Assembly: GCF_000757845.1 (NCBI RefSeq)
Contig: NZ_CP007753.1
Location: 744,001-808,000 of the forward strand
Reading direction: 5' to 3'
Source of the DNA: Prochlorococcus sp. MIT 0604
GTDB lineage: Bacteria; Cyanobacteriota; Cyanobacteriia; PCC-6307; Cyanobiaceae
Length of the DNA: 64,000 nucleotides
The position numbers were made by a program, and so were the translations under genes. The notes under the pieces were generated by a model. It did not search any database. It was not told where the DNA came from and was given only the letters and a program-made list of their open reading frames with translations. Below, piece by piece: positions 28,461 to 36,327 of the stretch (position 1 is the first letter of the stretch; each line of letters starts with the position of its first letter).

Positions 28461-29015
28461 ATGAAAGAAAATAATCTCGAGGTAAAGAAGTTAATTAATT
28501 TTGGTCCATCTGGAAGAGCTGTCGCACAACCAATCGATAAAAATTTATTGGATAATATTTTTGAACATTTAACAATGGAAAGATATGCCAATGTTCAATA
28601 TTTTTCTATATACCTCTGGTTTCAAGAACGTGATTTAAATGGATTTGCCTCTCATTTTTTAGGTGAATCACAAAGCGAAATGGAACATGCTCAGAAATTT
28701 GCAGATTACTTAATCGCAAGAGGACAAAGCGTAAAATTAGATAAAATTCCTGCACCAGTTCAAACTTGGGATTCCATAGAGGATCTGATTTCTTATTCTT
28801 TCAACATGGAGGCTGATTTAACTTCATCTCTGCAACAACTTTATTCTATTTCGGAAAGAATTTCTGATACAAGAACTAACGTATTTTTAGATCCCATCAT
28901 TGATGCCCAAACAAAATCTGAAGATGAATTCGCAAACATACTTGGCAAAGTAAAGTTTGCTTCTAATCAACCTTCTGCAATCTTATTAATAGACAGTGAT
29001 TTAAAGAAAAAATAA
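28461..29015 (+). CDS. Ferritin (non-haem, bacterial/diatom-like)
   Basis: Stores iron as ferrihydrite. 184 residues. The four-helix core and ferroxidase ligands are visible: E40 in MERYANVQY, E73 and H76 in SEMEHAQKF, E117 in FNMEADLTS, and Q150 in DAQTKSEDEF, in the spacing of prokaryotic Ftn. The N-terminal 30 residues (IKGPSGRAVAQP-like) precede the core. The 3' end overlaps the convergent hypothetical gene by 15 bases. Confidence 0.93.
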   Translation: MKENNLEVKKLINFGPSGRAVAQPIDKNLLDNIFEHLTMERYANVQYFSIYLWFQERDLNGFASHFLGESQSEMEHAQKFADYLIARGQSVKLDKIPAPVQTWDSIEDLISYSFNMEADLTSSLQQLYSISERISDTRTNVFLDPIIDAQTKSEDEFANILGKVKFASNQPSAILLIDSDLKKK

Positions 29016-29291
29016 ATTACTTTCAAATTTATTTTCATTCAATGTTCTTTTGGTTATTTCGACAAGTAAATTAGAAAAGTTGATTTTCTCAGTATTATTT
29101 TTATTTAATAGCTCAGCTATTTTATAAATCTCATTAACTCTTTTAAAAATATTTTTGTTTTCAGAAAACAACCTTCCCTTCAATGCTTTATTTTCTGTAC
29201 TCTTGTAGGATCGCTTGATATTTCTGAGTCTATTAGATAAATTATCAACTTCCATTAACAAGTTGTTAGTAAGTGATTGTGATTCTTTCAT
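29001..29291 (-). CDS. Conserved helical hypothetical protein
   Basis: 96 residues from the ATG at 29291. A longer frame reaching to 29351 overlaps the regulator gene and is unlikely. Basic and strongly helical (NNLLMEVDNLSNRLRNIKRSYKST), with a C-terminal FESNLFFL. It follows the Crp/Fnr regulator gene by 4 bases, so it is probably cotranscribed. The function is unknown. Confidence 0.6.
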   Translation of the reverse strand: MKESQSLTNNLLMEVDNLSNRLRNIKRSYKSTENKALKGRLFSENKNIFKRVNEIYKIAELLNKNNTEKINFSNLLVEITKRTLNENKFESNLFFL

Positions 29292-29295
29292 ATTT

Positions 29296-29883
29296 TTATA
29301 GCGGCGATGTTTCAATAAAAGAAGGAGCAACACTGACTGTTTGGGTTCCAATAGGAGCTATTAATAACTCAGATGATCTTAATTTAGAAATTAATCTTGT
29401 TGATGTTACTCTCGTAGAACCTATTAATTCACCAATCCTTTCATGAGTCAACCTAAAGGGTAACTCACACCATTGACCACATCTTCTACCTAGACGATTT
29501 ACTAGTATTGAAAACAAAGCTTGTAAACGCTGTTCTGCATTTCCTAAGTGTCTAATCCTGAGGAGTTGCAAAGTCCATTCATTTACTGCATCGAAACCAA
29601 TATTCTCATCAATATTTACATTACTGTGAAACGATAAATCTGTTAGTGCCTCAACACAGACACCTTCGCTACATAAAAGGTCTGTTCTTAATTGATCTCC
29701 TGATTGTAAAAATGCGAGCGTCATTCCTTCCGTTTCTTCACAAGGGCAATAAACTCTTGCAATTCCACTCTCAACTTCTAGGCATGTACCTTTTGGTCTT
29801 GATGAAGGATCTATTAATACGGATTGTCCAGTTATTATTCTTACTGACTTTGAGGGAGATTCTCCATAACTATGGAAATTCAT
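29296..29883 (-). CDS. Crp/Fnr-family transcriptional regulator
   Basis: 195 residues from the ATG at 29883. The longer frame would translate the Fur-like operator upstream. Residues 15-95 are the cyclic-nucleotide-binding-like beta roll (GTCLEVESGIARVY, LAFLQSGDQL), with a Cys-rich segment (YCPCEE, LLCSEGVC). Residues 145-180 carry the winged helix (FRLTHERIGELIGSTRVTST). The protein resembles NtcA/PtrA-type cyanobacterial regulators. Location beside ferritin and below a Fur-like box suggests an iron-linked regulator. Confidence 0.86.
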   Translation of the reverse strand: MNFHSYGESPSKSVRIITGQSVLIDPSSRPKGTCLEVESGIARVYCPCEETEGMTLAFLQSGDQLRTDLLCSEGVCVEALTDLSFHSNVNIDENIGFDAVNEWTLQLLRIRHLGNAEQRLQALFSILVNRLGRRCGQWCELPFRLTHERIGELIGSTRVTSTRLISKLRSSELLIAPIGTQTVSVAPSFIETSPL

Positions 29884-29894
29884 TAATTTAAATA

Positions 29895-29915
29895 TGATAA
29901 TGAGAATTATTATCA
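29895..29915 (-). promoter_or_regulatory. Fur box, promoter of the Crp/Fnr regulator
   Basis: Perfect 7-base inverted arms TGATAAT and ATTATCA with 7 bases between; the core GATAATGAGAATTATTATC is nearly the 19-base Fur consensus. It lies 12 bases before the start codon, where a bound Fur would block transcription. Confidence 0.7.
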
Positions 29916-29946
29916 ATTATGCACTAAAAAATTACTTATTGCAATA

Positions 29947-29964
29947 GATTCTCATTATCATCAC
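29947..29964 (+). promoter_or_regulatory. Second Fur-like motif in the same divergent promoter
   Basis: GATTCTCATTATCATCAC. Its complement carries TGATAATGAGAAT, 13 bases identical to the neighbouring Fur box in inverted orientation. It is 73 bases before the zinc-ribbon gene start. Confidence 0.55.
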
Positions 29965-30036
29965 ATTTCTGAAGTTTTTCTTTACATAGTATTTAGGAAT
30001 ATAATTTAAATAGAATTGCTTAATATTTTATTTTAG

Positions 30037-30225
30037 ATGTGCCCGAATAGAGTTTGTTTTAATTGTGGAAGTTCTTCATTTGTCTCAGATCGTTCTTTAG
30101 GAGGTAAGATTGTTTGCTCTAAATGTGGATCTTCTTTATTTAAAAATAAATCATCTTCTTTTTTAAAAAGTAAGAAATTAGTTTTTCTTGCTATTGCGAT
30201 AGCTATTTTCATAATTGTTATTTAG
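30037..30225 (+). CDS. Zinc-ribbon membrane-anchored mini-protein
   Basis: 62 residues. C7? to C30: the ribbon is CFNCGSSSFV then CSKCGSSLF (two CxxC knuckles). One C-terminal span follows (LVFLAIAIAIFIIVI). The short zinc ribbon plus membrane anchor suits a small regulator or assembly factor. Transcribed away from the Crp/Fnr gene, from the promoter region with two Fur-like motifs. Overlaps the 3' end of the convergent ABC gene by 8 bases. Confidence 0.7.
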   Translation: MCPNRVCFNCGSSSFVSDRSLGGKIVCSKCGSSLFKNKSSSFLKSKKLVFLAIAIAIFIIVI

Positions 30226-31006
30226 ATAATCTGTTTATATTCCAAAGTCCATTATTAATAGTTACCTGTACTTGAATACCATATAACTTATAAAGGTTTT
30301 CACTATTTATAACCTTATTTTGATCTCCATCAGCGATTATCCTGCCTTCTTTTAACATTATGACCCGGTCATAAATTTTTGTAATAGTTGAAATATCATG
30401 AGTGACGCATAAAATTTTTGTATTTAATTTTGATAAATCATTAACCTTATCAATTACAAAAAACTTTGATTTATAATCTAAATTTGCGATTGGTTCATCT
30501 AGGATTAAGATTTCTGGTTTTTTGATTAATGCCCTAGCAATTACAGAGATTTGTTTTTCTCCATCTGATAAGTTGGAAAAATTCTTTTTAGATAAATTAG
30601 TTATATTCATTTCCTTCATTATTTTTTCCACCTTGTAAGAATCTTTTTCAGATTTATTTTGTACGTAACCATAACTTCCATATAGTCCACTTAAAATTAA
30701 ATCAAAAACTTGTAAATTTGGATTTATTCTTTTTTTTATATCGTTATTTACGGTACTTATTTTTTTTCTTAGTTCCCATAAATTTATAAGTTCTTTGTCA
30801 AATATCTTAAGTTTCGATTCCTTAGCTACTACTGGGTATATGTTTCTATTAATTATTTCAATTAGGGATGATTTCCCTGAACCATTTGGTCCAATTAATA
30901 TTACATTCTCTGAATACGCTATCTTTAAATTTAAATCTTTAATTACTCTAAAGCCATTTTTAAAACAATTTATATTTTTTGCATCAAACCAAAATTTATT
31001 CAACAC
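30218..31006 (-). CDS. ABC transporter ATP-binding protein
   Basis: 262 residues with a GTG start. Walker A GPNGSGKSSLIE, signature NLSDGEKQISVIARAL, Walker B ILILDEPIANLD, and switch histidine VTHDIST. No permease or binding-protein gene is adjacent. The start codon shares one base with the stop of the 33-residue membrane peptide gene, so the two are coupled. Resembles metal/ModF-like ATPases, but the substrate is open. Confidence 0.82.
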   Translation of the reverse strand: MLNKFWFDAKNINCFKNGFRVIKDLNLKIAYSENVILIGPNGSGKSSLIEIINRNIYPVVAKESKLKIFDKELINLWELRKKISTVNNDIKKRINPNLQVFDLILSGLYGSYGYVQNKSEKDSYKVEKIMKEMNITNLSKKNFSNLSDGEKQISVIARALIKKPEILILDEPIANLDYKSKFFVIDKVNDLSKLNTKILCVTHDISTITKIYDRVIMLKEGRIIADGDQNKVINSENLYKLYGIQVQVTINNGLWNINRLSK

Positions 31007-31107
31007 TAAAACTTATTACTCCAAAATATTATCAATTGAATTGAACTTAAAATAAATATAAAAAGATAAAGCCAATTCAACCATGAAGGTCTATTTACTT
31101 TCTTCAT
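31006..31107 (-). CDS. 33-residue single-span membrane peptide
   Basis: An ATG-started short frame fills the whole gap between the Rieske gene stop (3 bases away) and the ABC ATPase start (1-base stop/start overlap, TAGTG). The peptide is MKKVNRPSWLNWLY, then a hydrophobic span of about 18 residues (LFIFILSSIQLIIFW) and SNKF. Positively charged N-terminus, single span. It could be a small subunit attached to the ABC ATPase or the Rieske enzyme. Coding is supported mostly by the zero-gap arrangement. Confidence 0.6.
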   Translation of the reverse strand: MKKVNRPSWLNWLYLFIFILSSIQLIIFWSNKF

Positions 31108-31110
31108 TAA

Positions 31111-32433
31111 TTATATTATTAACATAAAAAATATAAGTGGAGCCCCAAATCGTATAAATGTTTTTCTGATAATATCTATATTATTTGCAATTTCTAATTT
31201 CTTTATCTCGGGAGGATATTTCAATATCACTTTGTCATATACATCAAGATTTTGGGTATTGATATTATTTTTCCATGGTTCATCTTTATCTTCAGACTTT
31301 TTGTACCATTTCCAAAAATAATTTATTATTCTGTCTTCTCCCAATAACTTTATTTCATCCTTACTTATAAATCCCATATTGTGGTTATATGTTTGTGTTT
31401 TTAAAATCATATAATCCTCATCGAATATCTTATAAAAAATCTTTCTTTGATTCTCTTTAAACAGCATGAGGTTATTAAGTAGTTTATTCTTTAAAAATTT
31501 CCTGTAATGTCTCACTATTACTCTTGCTTTGTTATTTCCTAGTGGAATATGATCTAAAACTTGTAAATATCTTGCTGCAGAGGGATCATTTTTATAAATT
31601 AATATCCTGCCTGGTGGTATGTATTTTATCCGGATAAATTCTTTTGCAGGTTCATTCTTGTAGTAATAAATACTTTCAATATATTTAGGAGTAACATTAA
31701 TTTTCTGGTTAAAACTAACTAGAACGTTTTTATTAACATCTTTGTCAGGTATTGTATCGCCATGAACCCAAAAAAGATGAAGGATATCTAAGTGATTTTC
31801 AATTATCCTTGACCAATCACATTTAAAGTCAACTAATACCTCTTCAAATACATAATCTTTATGGGTAAACCCATTTTCATATAATTCGTAGTTACTTATT
31901 GGTGCATCTTCACTTATATTGTTCAAATCAGTGTCAGATTTTTTAGAAAAATGTACAAAAATATATCCATTCTTTTCTAAAGCTTTGTATTGAGATAAGT
32001 GAATTCTTTTGGCGTAGTTATCATAGTTATTATCAACTATATGTCTGCATGTTATTCTATCGAGATTTTGGCAACTTCCACCAGATGAGAATTTAGCTCC
32101 ATGATATGGACAGGTTATTACTCCACCTGATAATGTTCCTTCAAAAAAAGAGGCACCCCTGTGTGGACAAATATTTTTAATGCACCTAACATTTTTATTT
32201 TCATCTCTATAAAGAACAAGAGGCTCATCATAGAGTGAAAAATAATATAGCTTATTTTTTTTTAGTTCTTTAGAAGGACAAATAGCATACCAACCAAATA
32301 AACCTATTTTTAATTCATTTTGATTTTCTCTTATATCAAACGAGTCAATTTTTACTACCGTTCCTTTTTTAAATGGCTTAAGAACGGTATTTAAGTCTTT
32401 TGATTTAAAAAAATTAATTTGTCTGTTTTCCAT
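31111..32433 (-). CDS. Rieske-type membrane-anchored mono-oxygenase (PaO/Tic55-like)
   Basis: 440 residues. The [2Fe-2S] Rieske centre is C89-P-H91 and C108-P-Y-H111. The mononuclear iron site N213-x2-D216-x2-H219-x4-H224 follows. A hydrophobic C-terminus (FGAPLIFFMLII) anchors the protein. The layout is that of the pheophorbide a oxygenase / chlorophyllide a oxygenase / Tic55 family. The substrate may be a pigment but is not determined. First gene of a minus-strand operon with the 33-residue peptide and the ABC ATPase. Confidence 0.87.
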   Translation of the reverse strand: MENRQINFFKSKDLNTVLKPFKKGTVVKIDSFDIRENQNELKIGLFGWYAICPSKELKKNKLYYFSLYDEPLVLYRDENKNVRCIKNICPHRGASFFEGTLSGGVITCPYHGAKFSSGGSCQNLDRITCRHIVDNNYDNYAKRIHLSQYKALEKNGYIFVHFSKKSDTDLNNISEDAPISNYELYENGFTHKDYVFEEVLVDFKCDWSRIIENHLDILHLFWVHGDTIPDKDVNKNVLVSFNQKINVTPKYIESIYYYKNEPAKEFIRIKYIPPGRILIYKNDPSAARYLQVLDHIPLGNNKARVIVRHYRKFLKNKLLNNLMLFKENQRKIFYKIFDEDYMILKTQTYNHNMGFISKDEIKLLGEDRIINYFWKWYKKSEDKDEPWKNNINTQNLDVYDKVILKYPPEIKKLEIANNIDIIRKTFIRFGAPLIFFMLII

Positions 32434-32590
32434 AAATTAATTTCTTTTTTAATTGACTGTTTATCTTTCGGAACTATAACCCAAGTAAATTATCAATTTC
32501 TTATAAAAAGAAAATTCTCTATTATTTGTAGCAATAATTATGTAGTTCTTGAAAAATATTGATTCCGTATCGTAGTTGTGTATCTTTATT

Positions 32591-32785
32591 TCATGTTTTT
32601 TGTATCTTTTGTGATTCTTTCAAATTTTTTATGTAATCAATAGCATCATCAATATTCTTATGAAAATTGCATTGGCCCAAATAACAACCTATAAATCTTA
32701 AGAATTTTCTCTTGCCACCACTAATTTCATATCTATGTATTGTGCCGCCATCTATAGGAGCATAAATAAGTTCTGGCAGTGCCAT
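32591..32785 (-). CDS. Short conserved hypothetical protein
   Basis: 64 residues: ELIYAPIDGGTIHRYEISGG then KRKFLRFIGCYLGQCNF. Two cysteines, no membrane span. Unknown. A well-formed frame with no overlap. Confidence 0.5.
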   Translation of the reverse strand: MALPELIYAPIDGGTIHRYEISGGKRKFLRFIGCYLGQCNFHKNIDDAIDYIKNLKESQKIQKT

Positions 32786-33151
32786 ATTAATTTTGTATTA
32801 AATACTTAACCAAACAATAATTCATGTTCAAATACATTTCCATAGCACAACATATATATTTAATAATTAATTTAGTTATTTTTGGATAATTATTTATTGA
32901 ATACCCAAGTATTATTTGTTATCAATTAATTATTGATATGTTTTTTTATTATGCCAAAAACACTTAGGCGTTTTTTGAAAAAACTACCAAAAAAAATTCA
33001 AACTATAAAATACTCATTTAGAGAGTTTTTATCTTCCAAAATATGAAATATCTGTTTCGGTAGACAAATTTTAGATTTTTATATTTTTAATAAAACATAG
33101 TCGGCATTTTTAAATTCTAAATTATATTAAACTTGCAATTTATGTAATACT
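32786..33151. other. Intergenic stretch with a hairpin and a doubtful mini-ORF
   Basis: Mostly AT-rich without clear genes. A hairpin (AAAACAC, loop TTAG, GCGTTTT, one mismatch) followed by T's at about 32956-32975 may be a terminator or RNA. It overlaps a possible 31-residue, very basic frame at 32951-33046 (plus strand, MPKTLRRFLKKLPKK). Both are weak; I cannot tell which, if either, is real. Confidence 0.25.
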
Positions 33152-33493
33152 ATGATCAAAAGAGTTTTTACTATATTCAGTTTAACTTTGCTTCTTCTTT
33201 TTAGTAGTCCAGTTTACTCATTGGATACTTCTTTTAAGACTCTTGAAAAGTATACTAAAAAGATTTCTAATAAGTTCACTAGGACATACTGCAACACTTC
33301 CAAATTCGGTATTTCTTATGAAGGAGCTTTGGCATTTGCTATTGGAGAGACTAATAAGGAATTTAAAAATAATAAACTCAATAAGTTTATAGATTATTCT
33401 CTTCTGAAAAATTCGATAGTAAATGATTTAGAAAATAATTGCCAGGTTTATGATTTTGCAATAAGTAATTTAGAAAATTTAAAATTTAACTAG
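33152..33493 (+). CDS. Small secreted protein
   Basis: 113 residues with a signal peptide (residues 1-23, RVFTIFSLTLLLLFSSPVYS). The mature part has two cysteines (RTYCNTS and NNCQVYD). A conserved-looking FGISYEGALAFAIGETNKEF lies in the middle. Family unknown; position next to the iron block gives no clear hint. Confidence 0.65.
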   Translation: MIKRVFTIFSLTLLLLFSSPVYSLDTSFKTLEKYTKKISNKFTRTYCNTSKFGISYEGALAFAIGETNKEFKNNKLNKFIDYSLLKNSIVNDLENNCQVYDFAISNLENLKFN

Positions 33494-33516
33494 AAAAATG
33501 TAAAATTTTAAAAATT

Positions 33517-33699
33517 TTATTTTTTACCTATCCAATCATTGGGTTTCTCCATCATCCATTCGAAAACCCCCTTAGCATCCAAGTTTTTAGATGCATAAAC
33601 AAATAAAATTGGAAATATTAAAATTACTGCCCCAATAACTGCTAATTCTATTTTACCGATCCCCATCTCAGTTACTGTTAAGGCAAAATAATTAATCAT
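33517..33699 (-). CDS. 60-residue single-span membrane protein
   Basis: One hydrophobic span near residues 18-38 (IELAVIGAVILIFPILFVYA) followed by KNLDAKGVFEWMMEKPNDWIGKK. Small thylakoid-type layout. Not recognised. Confidence 0.6.
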   Translation of the reverse strand: MINYFALTVTEMGIGKIELAVIGAVILIFPILFVYASKNLDAKGVFEWMMEKPNDWIGKK

Positions 33700-33864
33700 T
33701 ATCTTTATTGTATTAAAATTTATATCTACATAATTTACAAAAAATTTTAATTCTTTTTCTCCTTTATAAAAAATCTTAATTGTTTATAGTGAAATATATT
33801 TGTATAAAGTACCTATTTTATTGATTCAGACTTTTTAATAATTTAAATAATATACTTCTGTTAG

Positions 33865-34014
33865 ATGGTTATGAATCATGAAATTATTATTTTCACACCT
33901 ATTTTTGCAGTACTGATTGGATCTATAGTTTTTACAATTTTAAAAAAAAGAAAAAGATCAGCTAAAAGTATTTATAAATTAATTGATGATTTAGAAAAAA
34001 AATACATATATTAA
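33865..34014 (+). CDS. 49-residue single-span membrane protein
   Basis: Too short for the long-ORF cutoff. It is ATG started (a second ATG is two codons on), with a span of about 19 residues (IIIFTPIFAVLIGSIVFTIL), then a basic stretch KKRKRSAK and an acidic helix (LIDDLEKKYIY). Positive-inside topology is clear. Not recognised. Confidence 0.5.
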   Translation: MVMNHEIIIFTPIFAVLIGSIVFTILKKRKRSAKSIYKLIDDLEKKYIY

Positions 34015-34035
34015 TCATTTTTGTAGGAAAAAAGA

Positions 34036-34332
34036 TTAATCAAATTCTATACCTACTTCTTCTTTTAAATCTCTATCCAAATCTGGAAGATGAGGTTCAA
34101 CCCAATGATCTTTGTTATCAATACCAGCTGCATTTACATAATTCATAATGTGTTGATCCACTTGCTTGTAAAGATCATGCAAATTTAAATCCATACGAAT
34201 ATCATGCGCAATTTCAGAGACTTGTTGTTCTGTTAGACAATGCTCTGGATGAAGTAAATCACAACATGGAATTCTCTTCTCAATCAATTCATTTAGATTG
34301 ATTTTTATTTCGTAATCTTGATGTACAGTCAT
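34036..34332 (-). CDS. Conserved hypothetical soluble protein
   Basis: 98 residues, acidic, histidine-rich in parts (HPEHCLTE, CCDLLHPEHC). The CC and C could bind metal. Helical core LTEQQVSEIAHDIRMDLNLHDLYKQVDQHIMNYV. Not recognised. Confidence 0.62.
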   Translation of the reverse strand: MTVHQDYEIKINLNELIEKRIPCCDLLHPEHCLTEQQVSEIAHDIRMDLNLHDLYKQVDQHIMNYVNAAGIDNKDHWVEPHLPDLDRDLKEEVGIEFD

Positions 34333-34426
34333 TGATTTTATATCGATATATTTATTTTAATTATGTTTAAGGTTTTGTATATCTTTAGTCAAGAAACAAA
34401 GTTCTTTAGTACTCATTACAGTAATT

Positions 34427-34582
34427 TTAAATAAATAGATCTTCCAAATCTTTATACAAATCATCCTTCTCTTGTTGGTTTTCTATAAGGTCATTGTGAT
34501 CTAGTGAAAGTTCTCTTTTTGAGGTGTAGAAAAGATATCCAAGGGCTCCTAAAAGTAAGGTTGTTGGAATAATCATAAGCAT
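34427..34582 (-). CDS. 51-residue single-span membrane protein
   Basis: Short ATG-started frame. N-terminal span (LMIIPTTLLLGALGYLFY) is followed by a highly charged acidic tail (QQEKDDLYKDLEDLF). Tail-anchored look. Fills an otherwise empty stretch. Not recognised. Confidence 0.5.
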   Translation of the reverse strand: MLMIIPTTLLLGALGYLFYTSKRELSLDHNDLIENQQEKDDLYKDLEDLFI

Positions 34583-34652
34583 TTAATTGACTTATAATGA
34601 ATATAGTGCAACACTTATGACAGTCAAGTGCTGAACTTTAATTAATTTTTAA

Positions 34653-35051
34653 ATGCCTACCAAGAAAAGAAGAGTTGGTTTTATTCCTAGAGAAGAGGTT
34701 ATGAGAATAATCGACAAGTTGAGCATAGAGAACAATTTAAGTAATTCAAAAATAATAAGTATTTTGGTTGAAGAGGCACTTTCTACAAGAGGTATATTTA
34801 ATAAAAAAAATGGAAAAATAGCTCAAGCATATCAGTTTAATAAGTATAATTCACAAAACATATCTGATAATTCTGTTAACTTAATAGATAATGATAAATT
34901 CCCAATTAATACTAAATTAGGAAATCATTTTAATCCTAGTAACTCAACCCATCATAATGAATCAAATCATGAGTCTTTTGATTTGCAAACTTATAAAAAG
35001 TTTTTATCATTCCTAAAATTTCAGGAAATGATAGATAAATATAACACTTAA
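34653..35051 (+). CDS. Ribbon-helix-helix-like DNA-binding protein
   Basis: 132 residues. The N-terminal 50 residues (RRVGFIPREEVMRIIDKLS, NNLSNSKIISILVEEAL) fit the beta-alpha-alpha pattern of RHH/CopG regulators, with basic residues on the strand. The remainder is asparagine/serine-rich and probably disordered. It is the only likely DNA binder in the micro-gene field. Confidence 0.55.
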   Translation: MPTKKRRVGFIPREEVMRIIDKLSIENNLSNSKIISILVEEALSTRGIFNKKNGKIAQAYQFNKYNSQNISDNSVNLIDNDKFPINTKLGNHFNPSNSTHHNESNHESFDLQTYKKFLSFLKFQEMIDKYNT

Positions 35052-35178
35052 TAAAGTGTTGCTAAGTGATACACTGTGCGTTAAATTAAATTTGCATTTA
35101 TAGGAGATTCGCATATTAAAATTATTTTTCAACATTTCAAAAACCTAAATTCTATTAATCGATAAAATATTTATTTCT

Positions 35179-35493
35179 ATGAATTCATCTCTCCCAGTTC
35201 TATCTGTAAATCTACTCCCACCAGATAAGTTATATTGTAATTTTAGTTATTGGAGTTCTTTGTTCTCACAGGATATGCAAATTTTATGGGATAGAGCGCA
35301 TGGTGTCCCTTTAGAAAAACTGCCAAAAGGAGTTTCTGATATGATTTTTCCGTATTTATTGCTTGCCCTCTCAGACTATAAGACTTCGCAAATAAATAAA
35401 ATGGATGGAATAGGATTAGACAATTTATTAAGTCTTTGGTTTGATAAGTACTTATTAAATAGAAATGGATACTTCGAGCTAATTAAAAAATAA
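35179..35493 (+). CDS. Conserved hypothetical protein
   Basis: 104 residues, no signal peptide or membrane span. Helical with several tryptophans and tyrosines (FSYWSSLFSQDMQILWDRAHG and LLSLWFDKYLL). Not recognised. Confidence 0.58.
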   Translation: MNSSLPVLSVNLLPPDKLYCNFSYWSSLFSQDMQILWDRAHGVPLEKLPKGVSDMIFPYLLLALSDYKTSQINKMDGIGLDNLLSLWFDKYLLNRNGYFELIKK

Positions 35494-35620
35494 TATTTAA
35501 AATTATCTATAAATATCAAATTTGATTGCTATAAAAATTTTTTACGTTTAAAAATTTTTTAAGTGATTCTTTCCTAATTGGCACATCAATAGTCTTGCTA
35601 TAAATATATTAAAAGGTTTG

Positions 35621-35716
35621 ATGATGCATTCTTTAAATTTCTTTTTAGCAAATATGTGTATTATCGTTTTGATAATGCAAATCAGGAGTGATATAAAATT
35701 AAGAAATGCGAGATAA
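35621..35716 (+). CDS. 31-residue single-span peptide
   Basis: ATG-started, span LNFFLANMCIIVLIM, then a basic end (RSDIKLRNAR). Supported only by composition; may be spurious. Confidence 0.35.
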   Translation: MMHSLNFFLANMCIIVLIMQIRSDIKLRNAR

Positions 35717-35896
35717 ATGAAATTCAATTCAAAAACCTTAAGCTTGATATTAAATCTGTTATTTTGCTTGTTAATATTTATTATTTAATTTTTTAGTCTT
35801 TGATTAATTAATTTACAAAAAATTCAAAAATTAATATTCAAATTTTGTTGACTTTTATTGTTAATGAGATCATAATGGCAAAAATAAATTTTAATT

Positions 35897-36070
35897 GTGA
35901 ATCTTCTTTCAGATACTTTTGATGATTTTGTTGATGATCTACTTTCATCCGATGTTAATTTGTTAAAAGGGGAACTTGATTTTCTTCTTATGCAACATTT
36001 ATTTAATTCTATAGATTTGAAGCTTATAAATAAAAATGCAACTATAGATGACGAATCATTGGCTGCTTAA
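35897..36070 (+). CDS. 57-residue acidic protein
   Basis: GTG start (no ATG before the stop upstream). Acidic helix DDFVDDLLSSDVNLLKGELDFLL at the N-terminus; no membrane span. The next short gene begins 5 bases downstream. Not recognised. Confidence 0.45.
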   Translation: MNLLSDTFDDFVDDLLSSDVNLLKGELDFLLMQHLFNSIDLKLINKNATIDDESLAA

Positions 36071-36075
36071 TTTTT

Positions 36076-36186
36076 ATGAAATTTTTTTATGAAAAGTTTT
36101 GGGTTCCAGTTTTTGGCTATATTTTATCTAAATTTGTTTTTTTAATAGAAGGTAAAAAGCAGGATTCTAAAAATAAAAAAAAATAG
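36076..36186 (+). CDS. 36-residue membrane-associated peptide
   Basis: ATG-started frame: KFFYEKFWVPVFGYILSKFV, then IEGKKQDSKNKKK. Amphipathic or short span with a lysine-rich C-terminus. Located 5 bases after the acidic 57-residue gene, so the pair may be cotranscribed. Confidence 0.4.
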   Translation: MKFFYEKFWVPVFGYILSKFVFLIEGKKQDSKNKKK

Positions 36187-36327
36187 ATTAATTACTTTTT
36201 TCTTCATTAAGTATTTTTAAATACATAATCTATTTGAATATATTTTGATAACAACAAAAGTAGTGCTTTAATTTTACGAACATGTGCATGGTTGAGATAT
36301 CACTTAATTGCTTTTTAGTAAATTAAA

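Noticed and set aside
29884..29916. Upstream extension of the Crp/Fnr regulator
   Set aside because: Extension residues (IIILIIIFKL) come from the Fur-like operator; the ATG at 29883 starts the conserved region.
32951..33046. 31-residue basic peptide
   Set aside because: Shares its first bases with a hairpin; kept only as a note in the intergenic entry.
35875..35922. ATG frame of 15 codons before the acidic 57-residue gene
   Set aside because: Too short, without conserved look.
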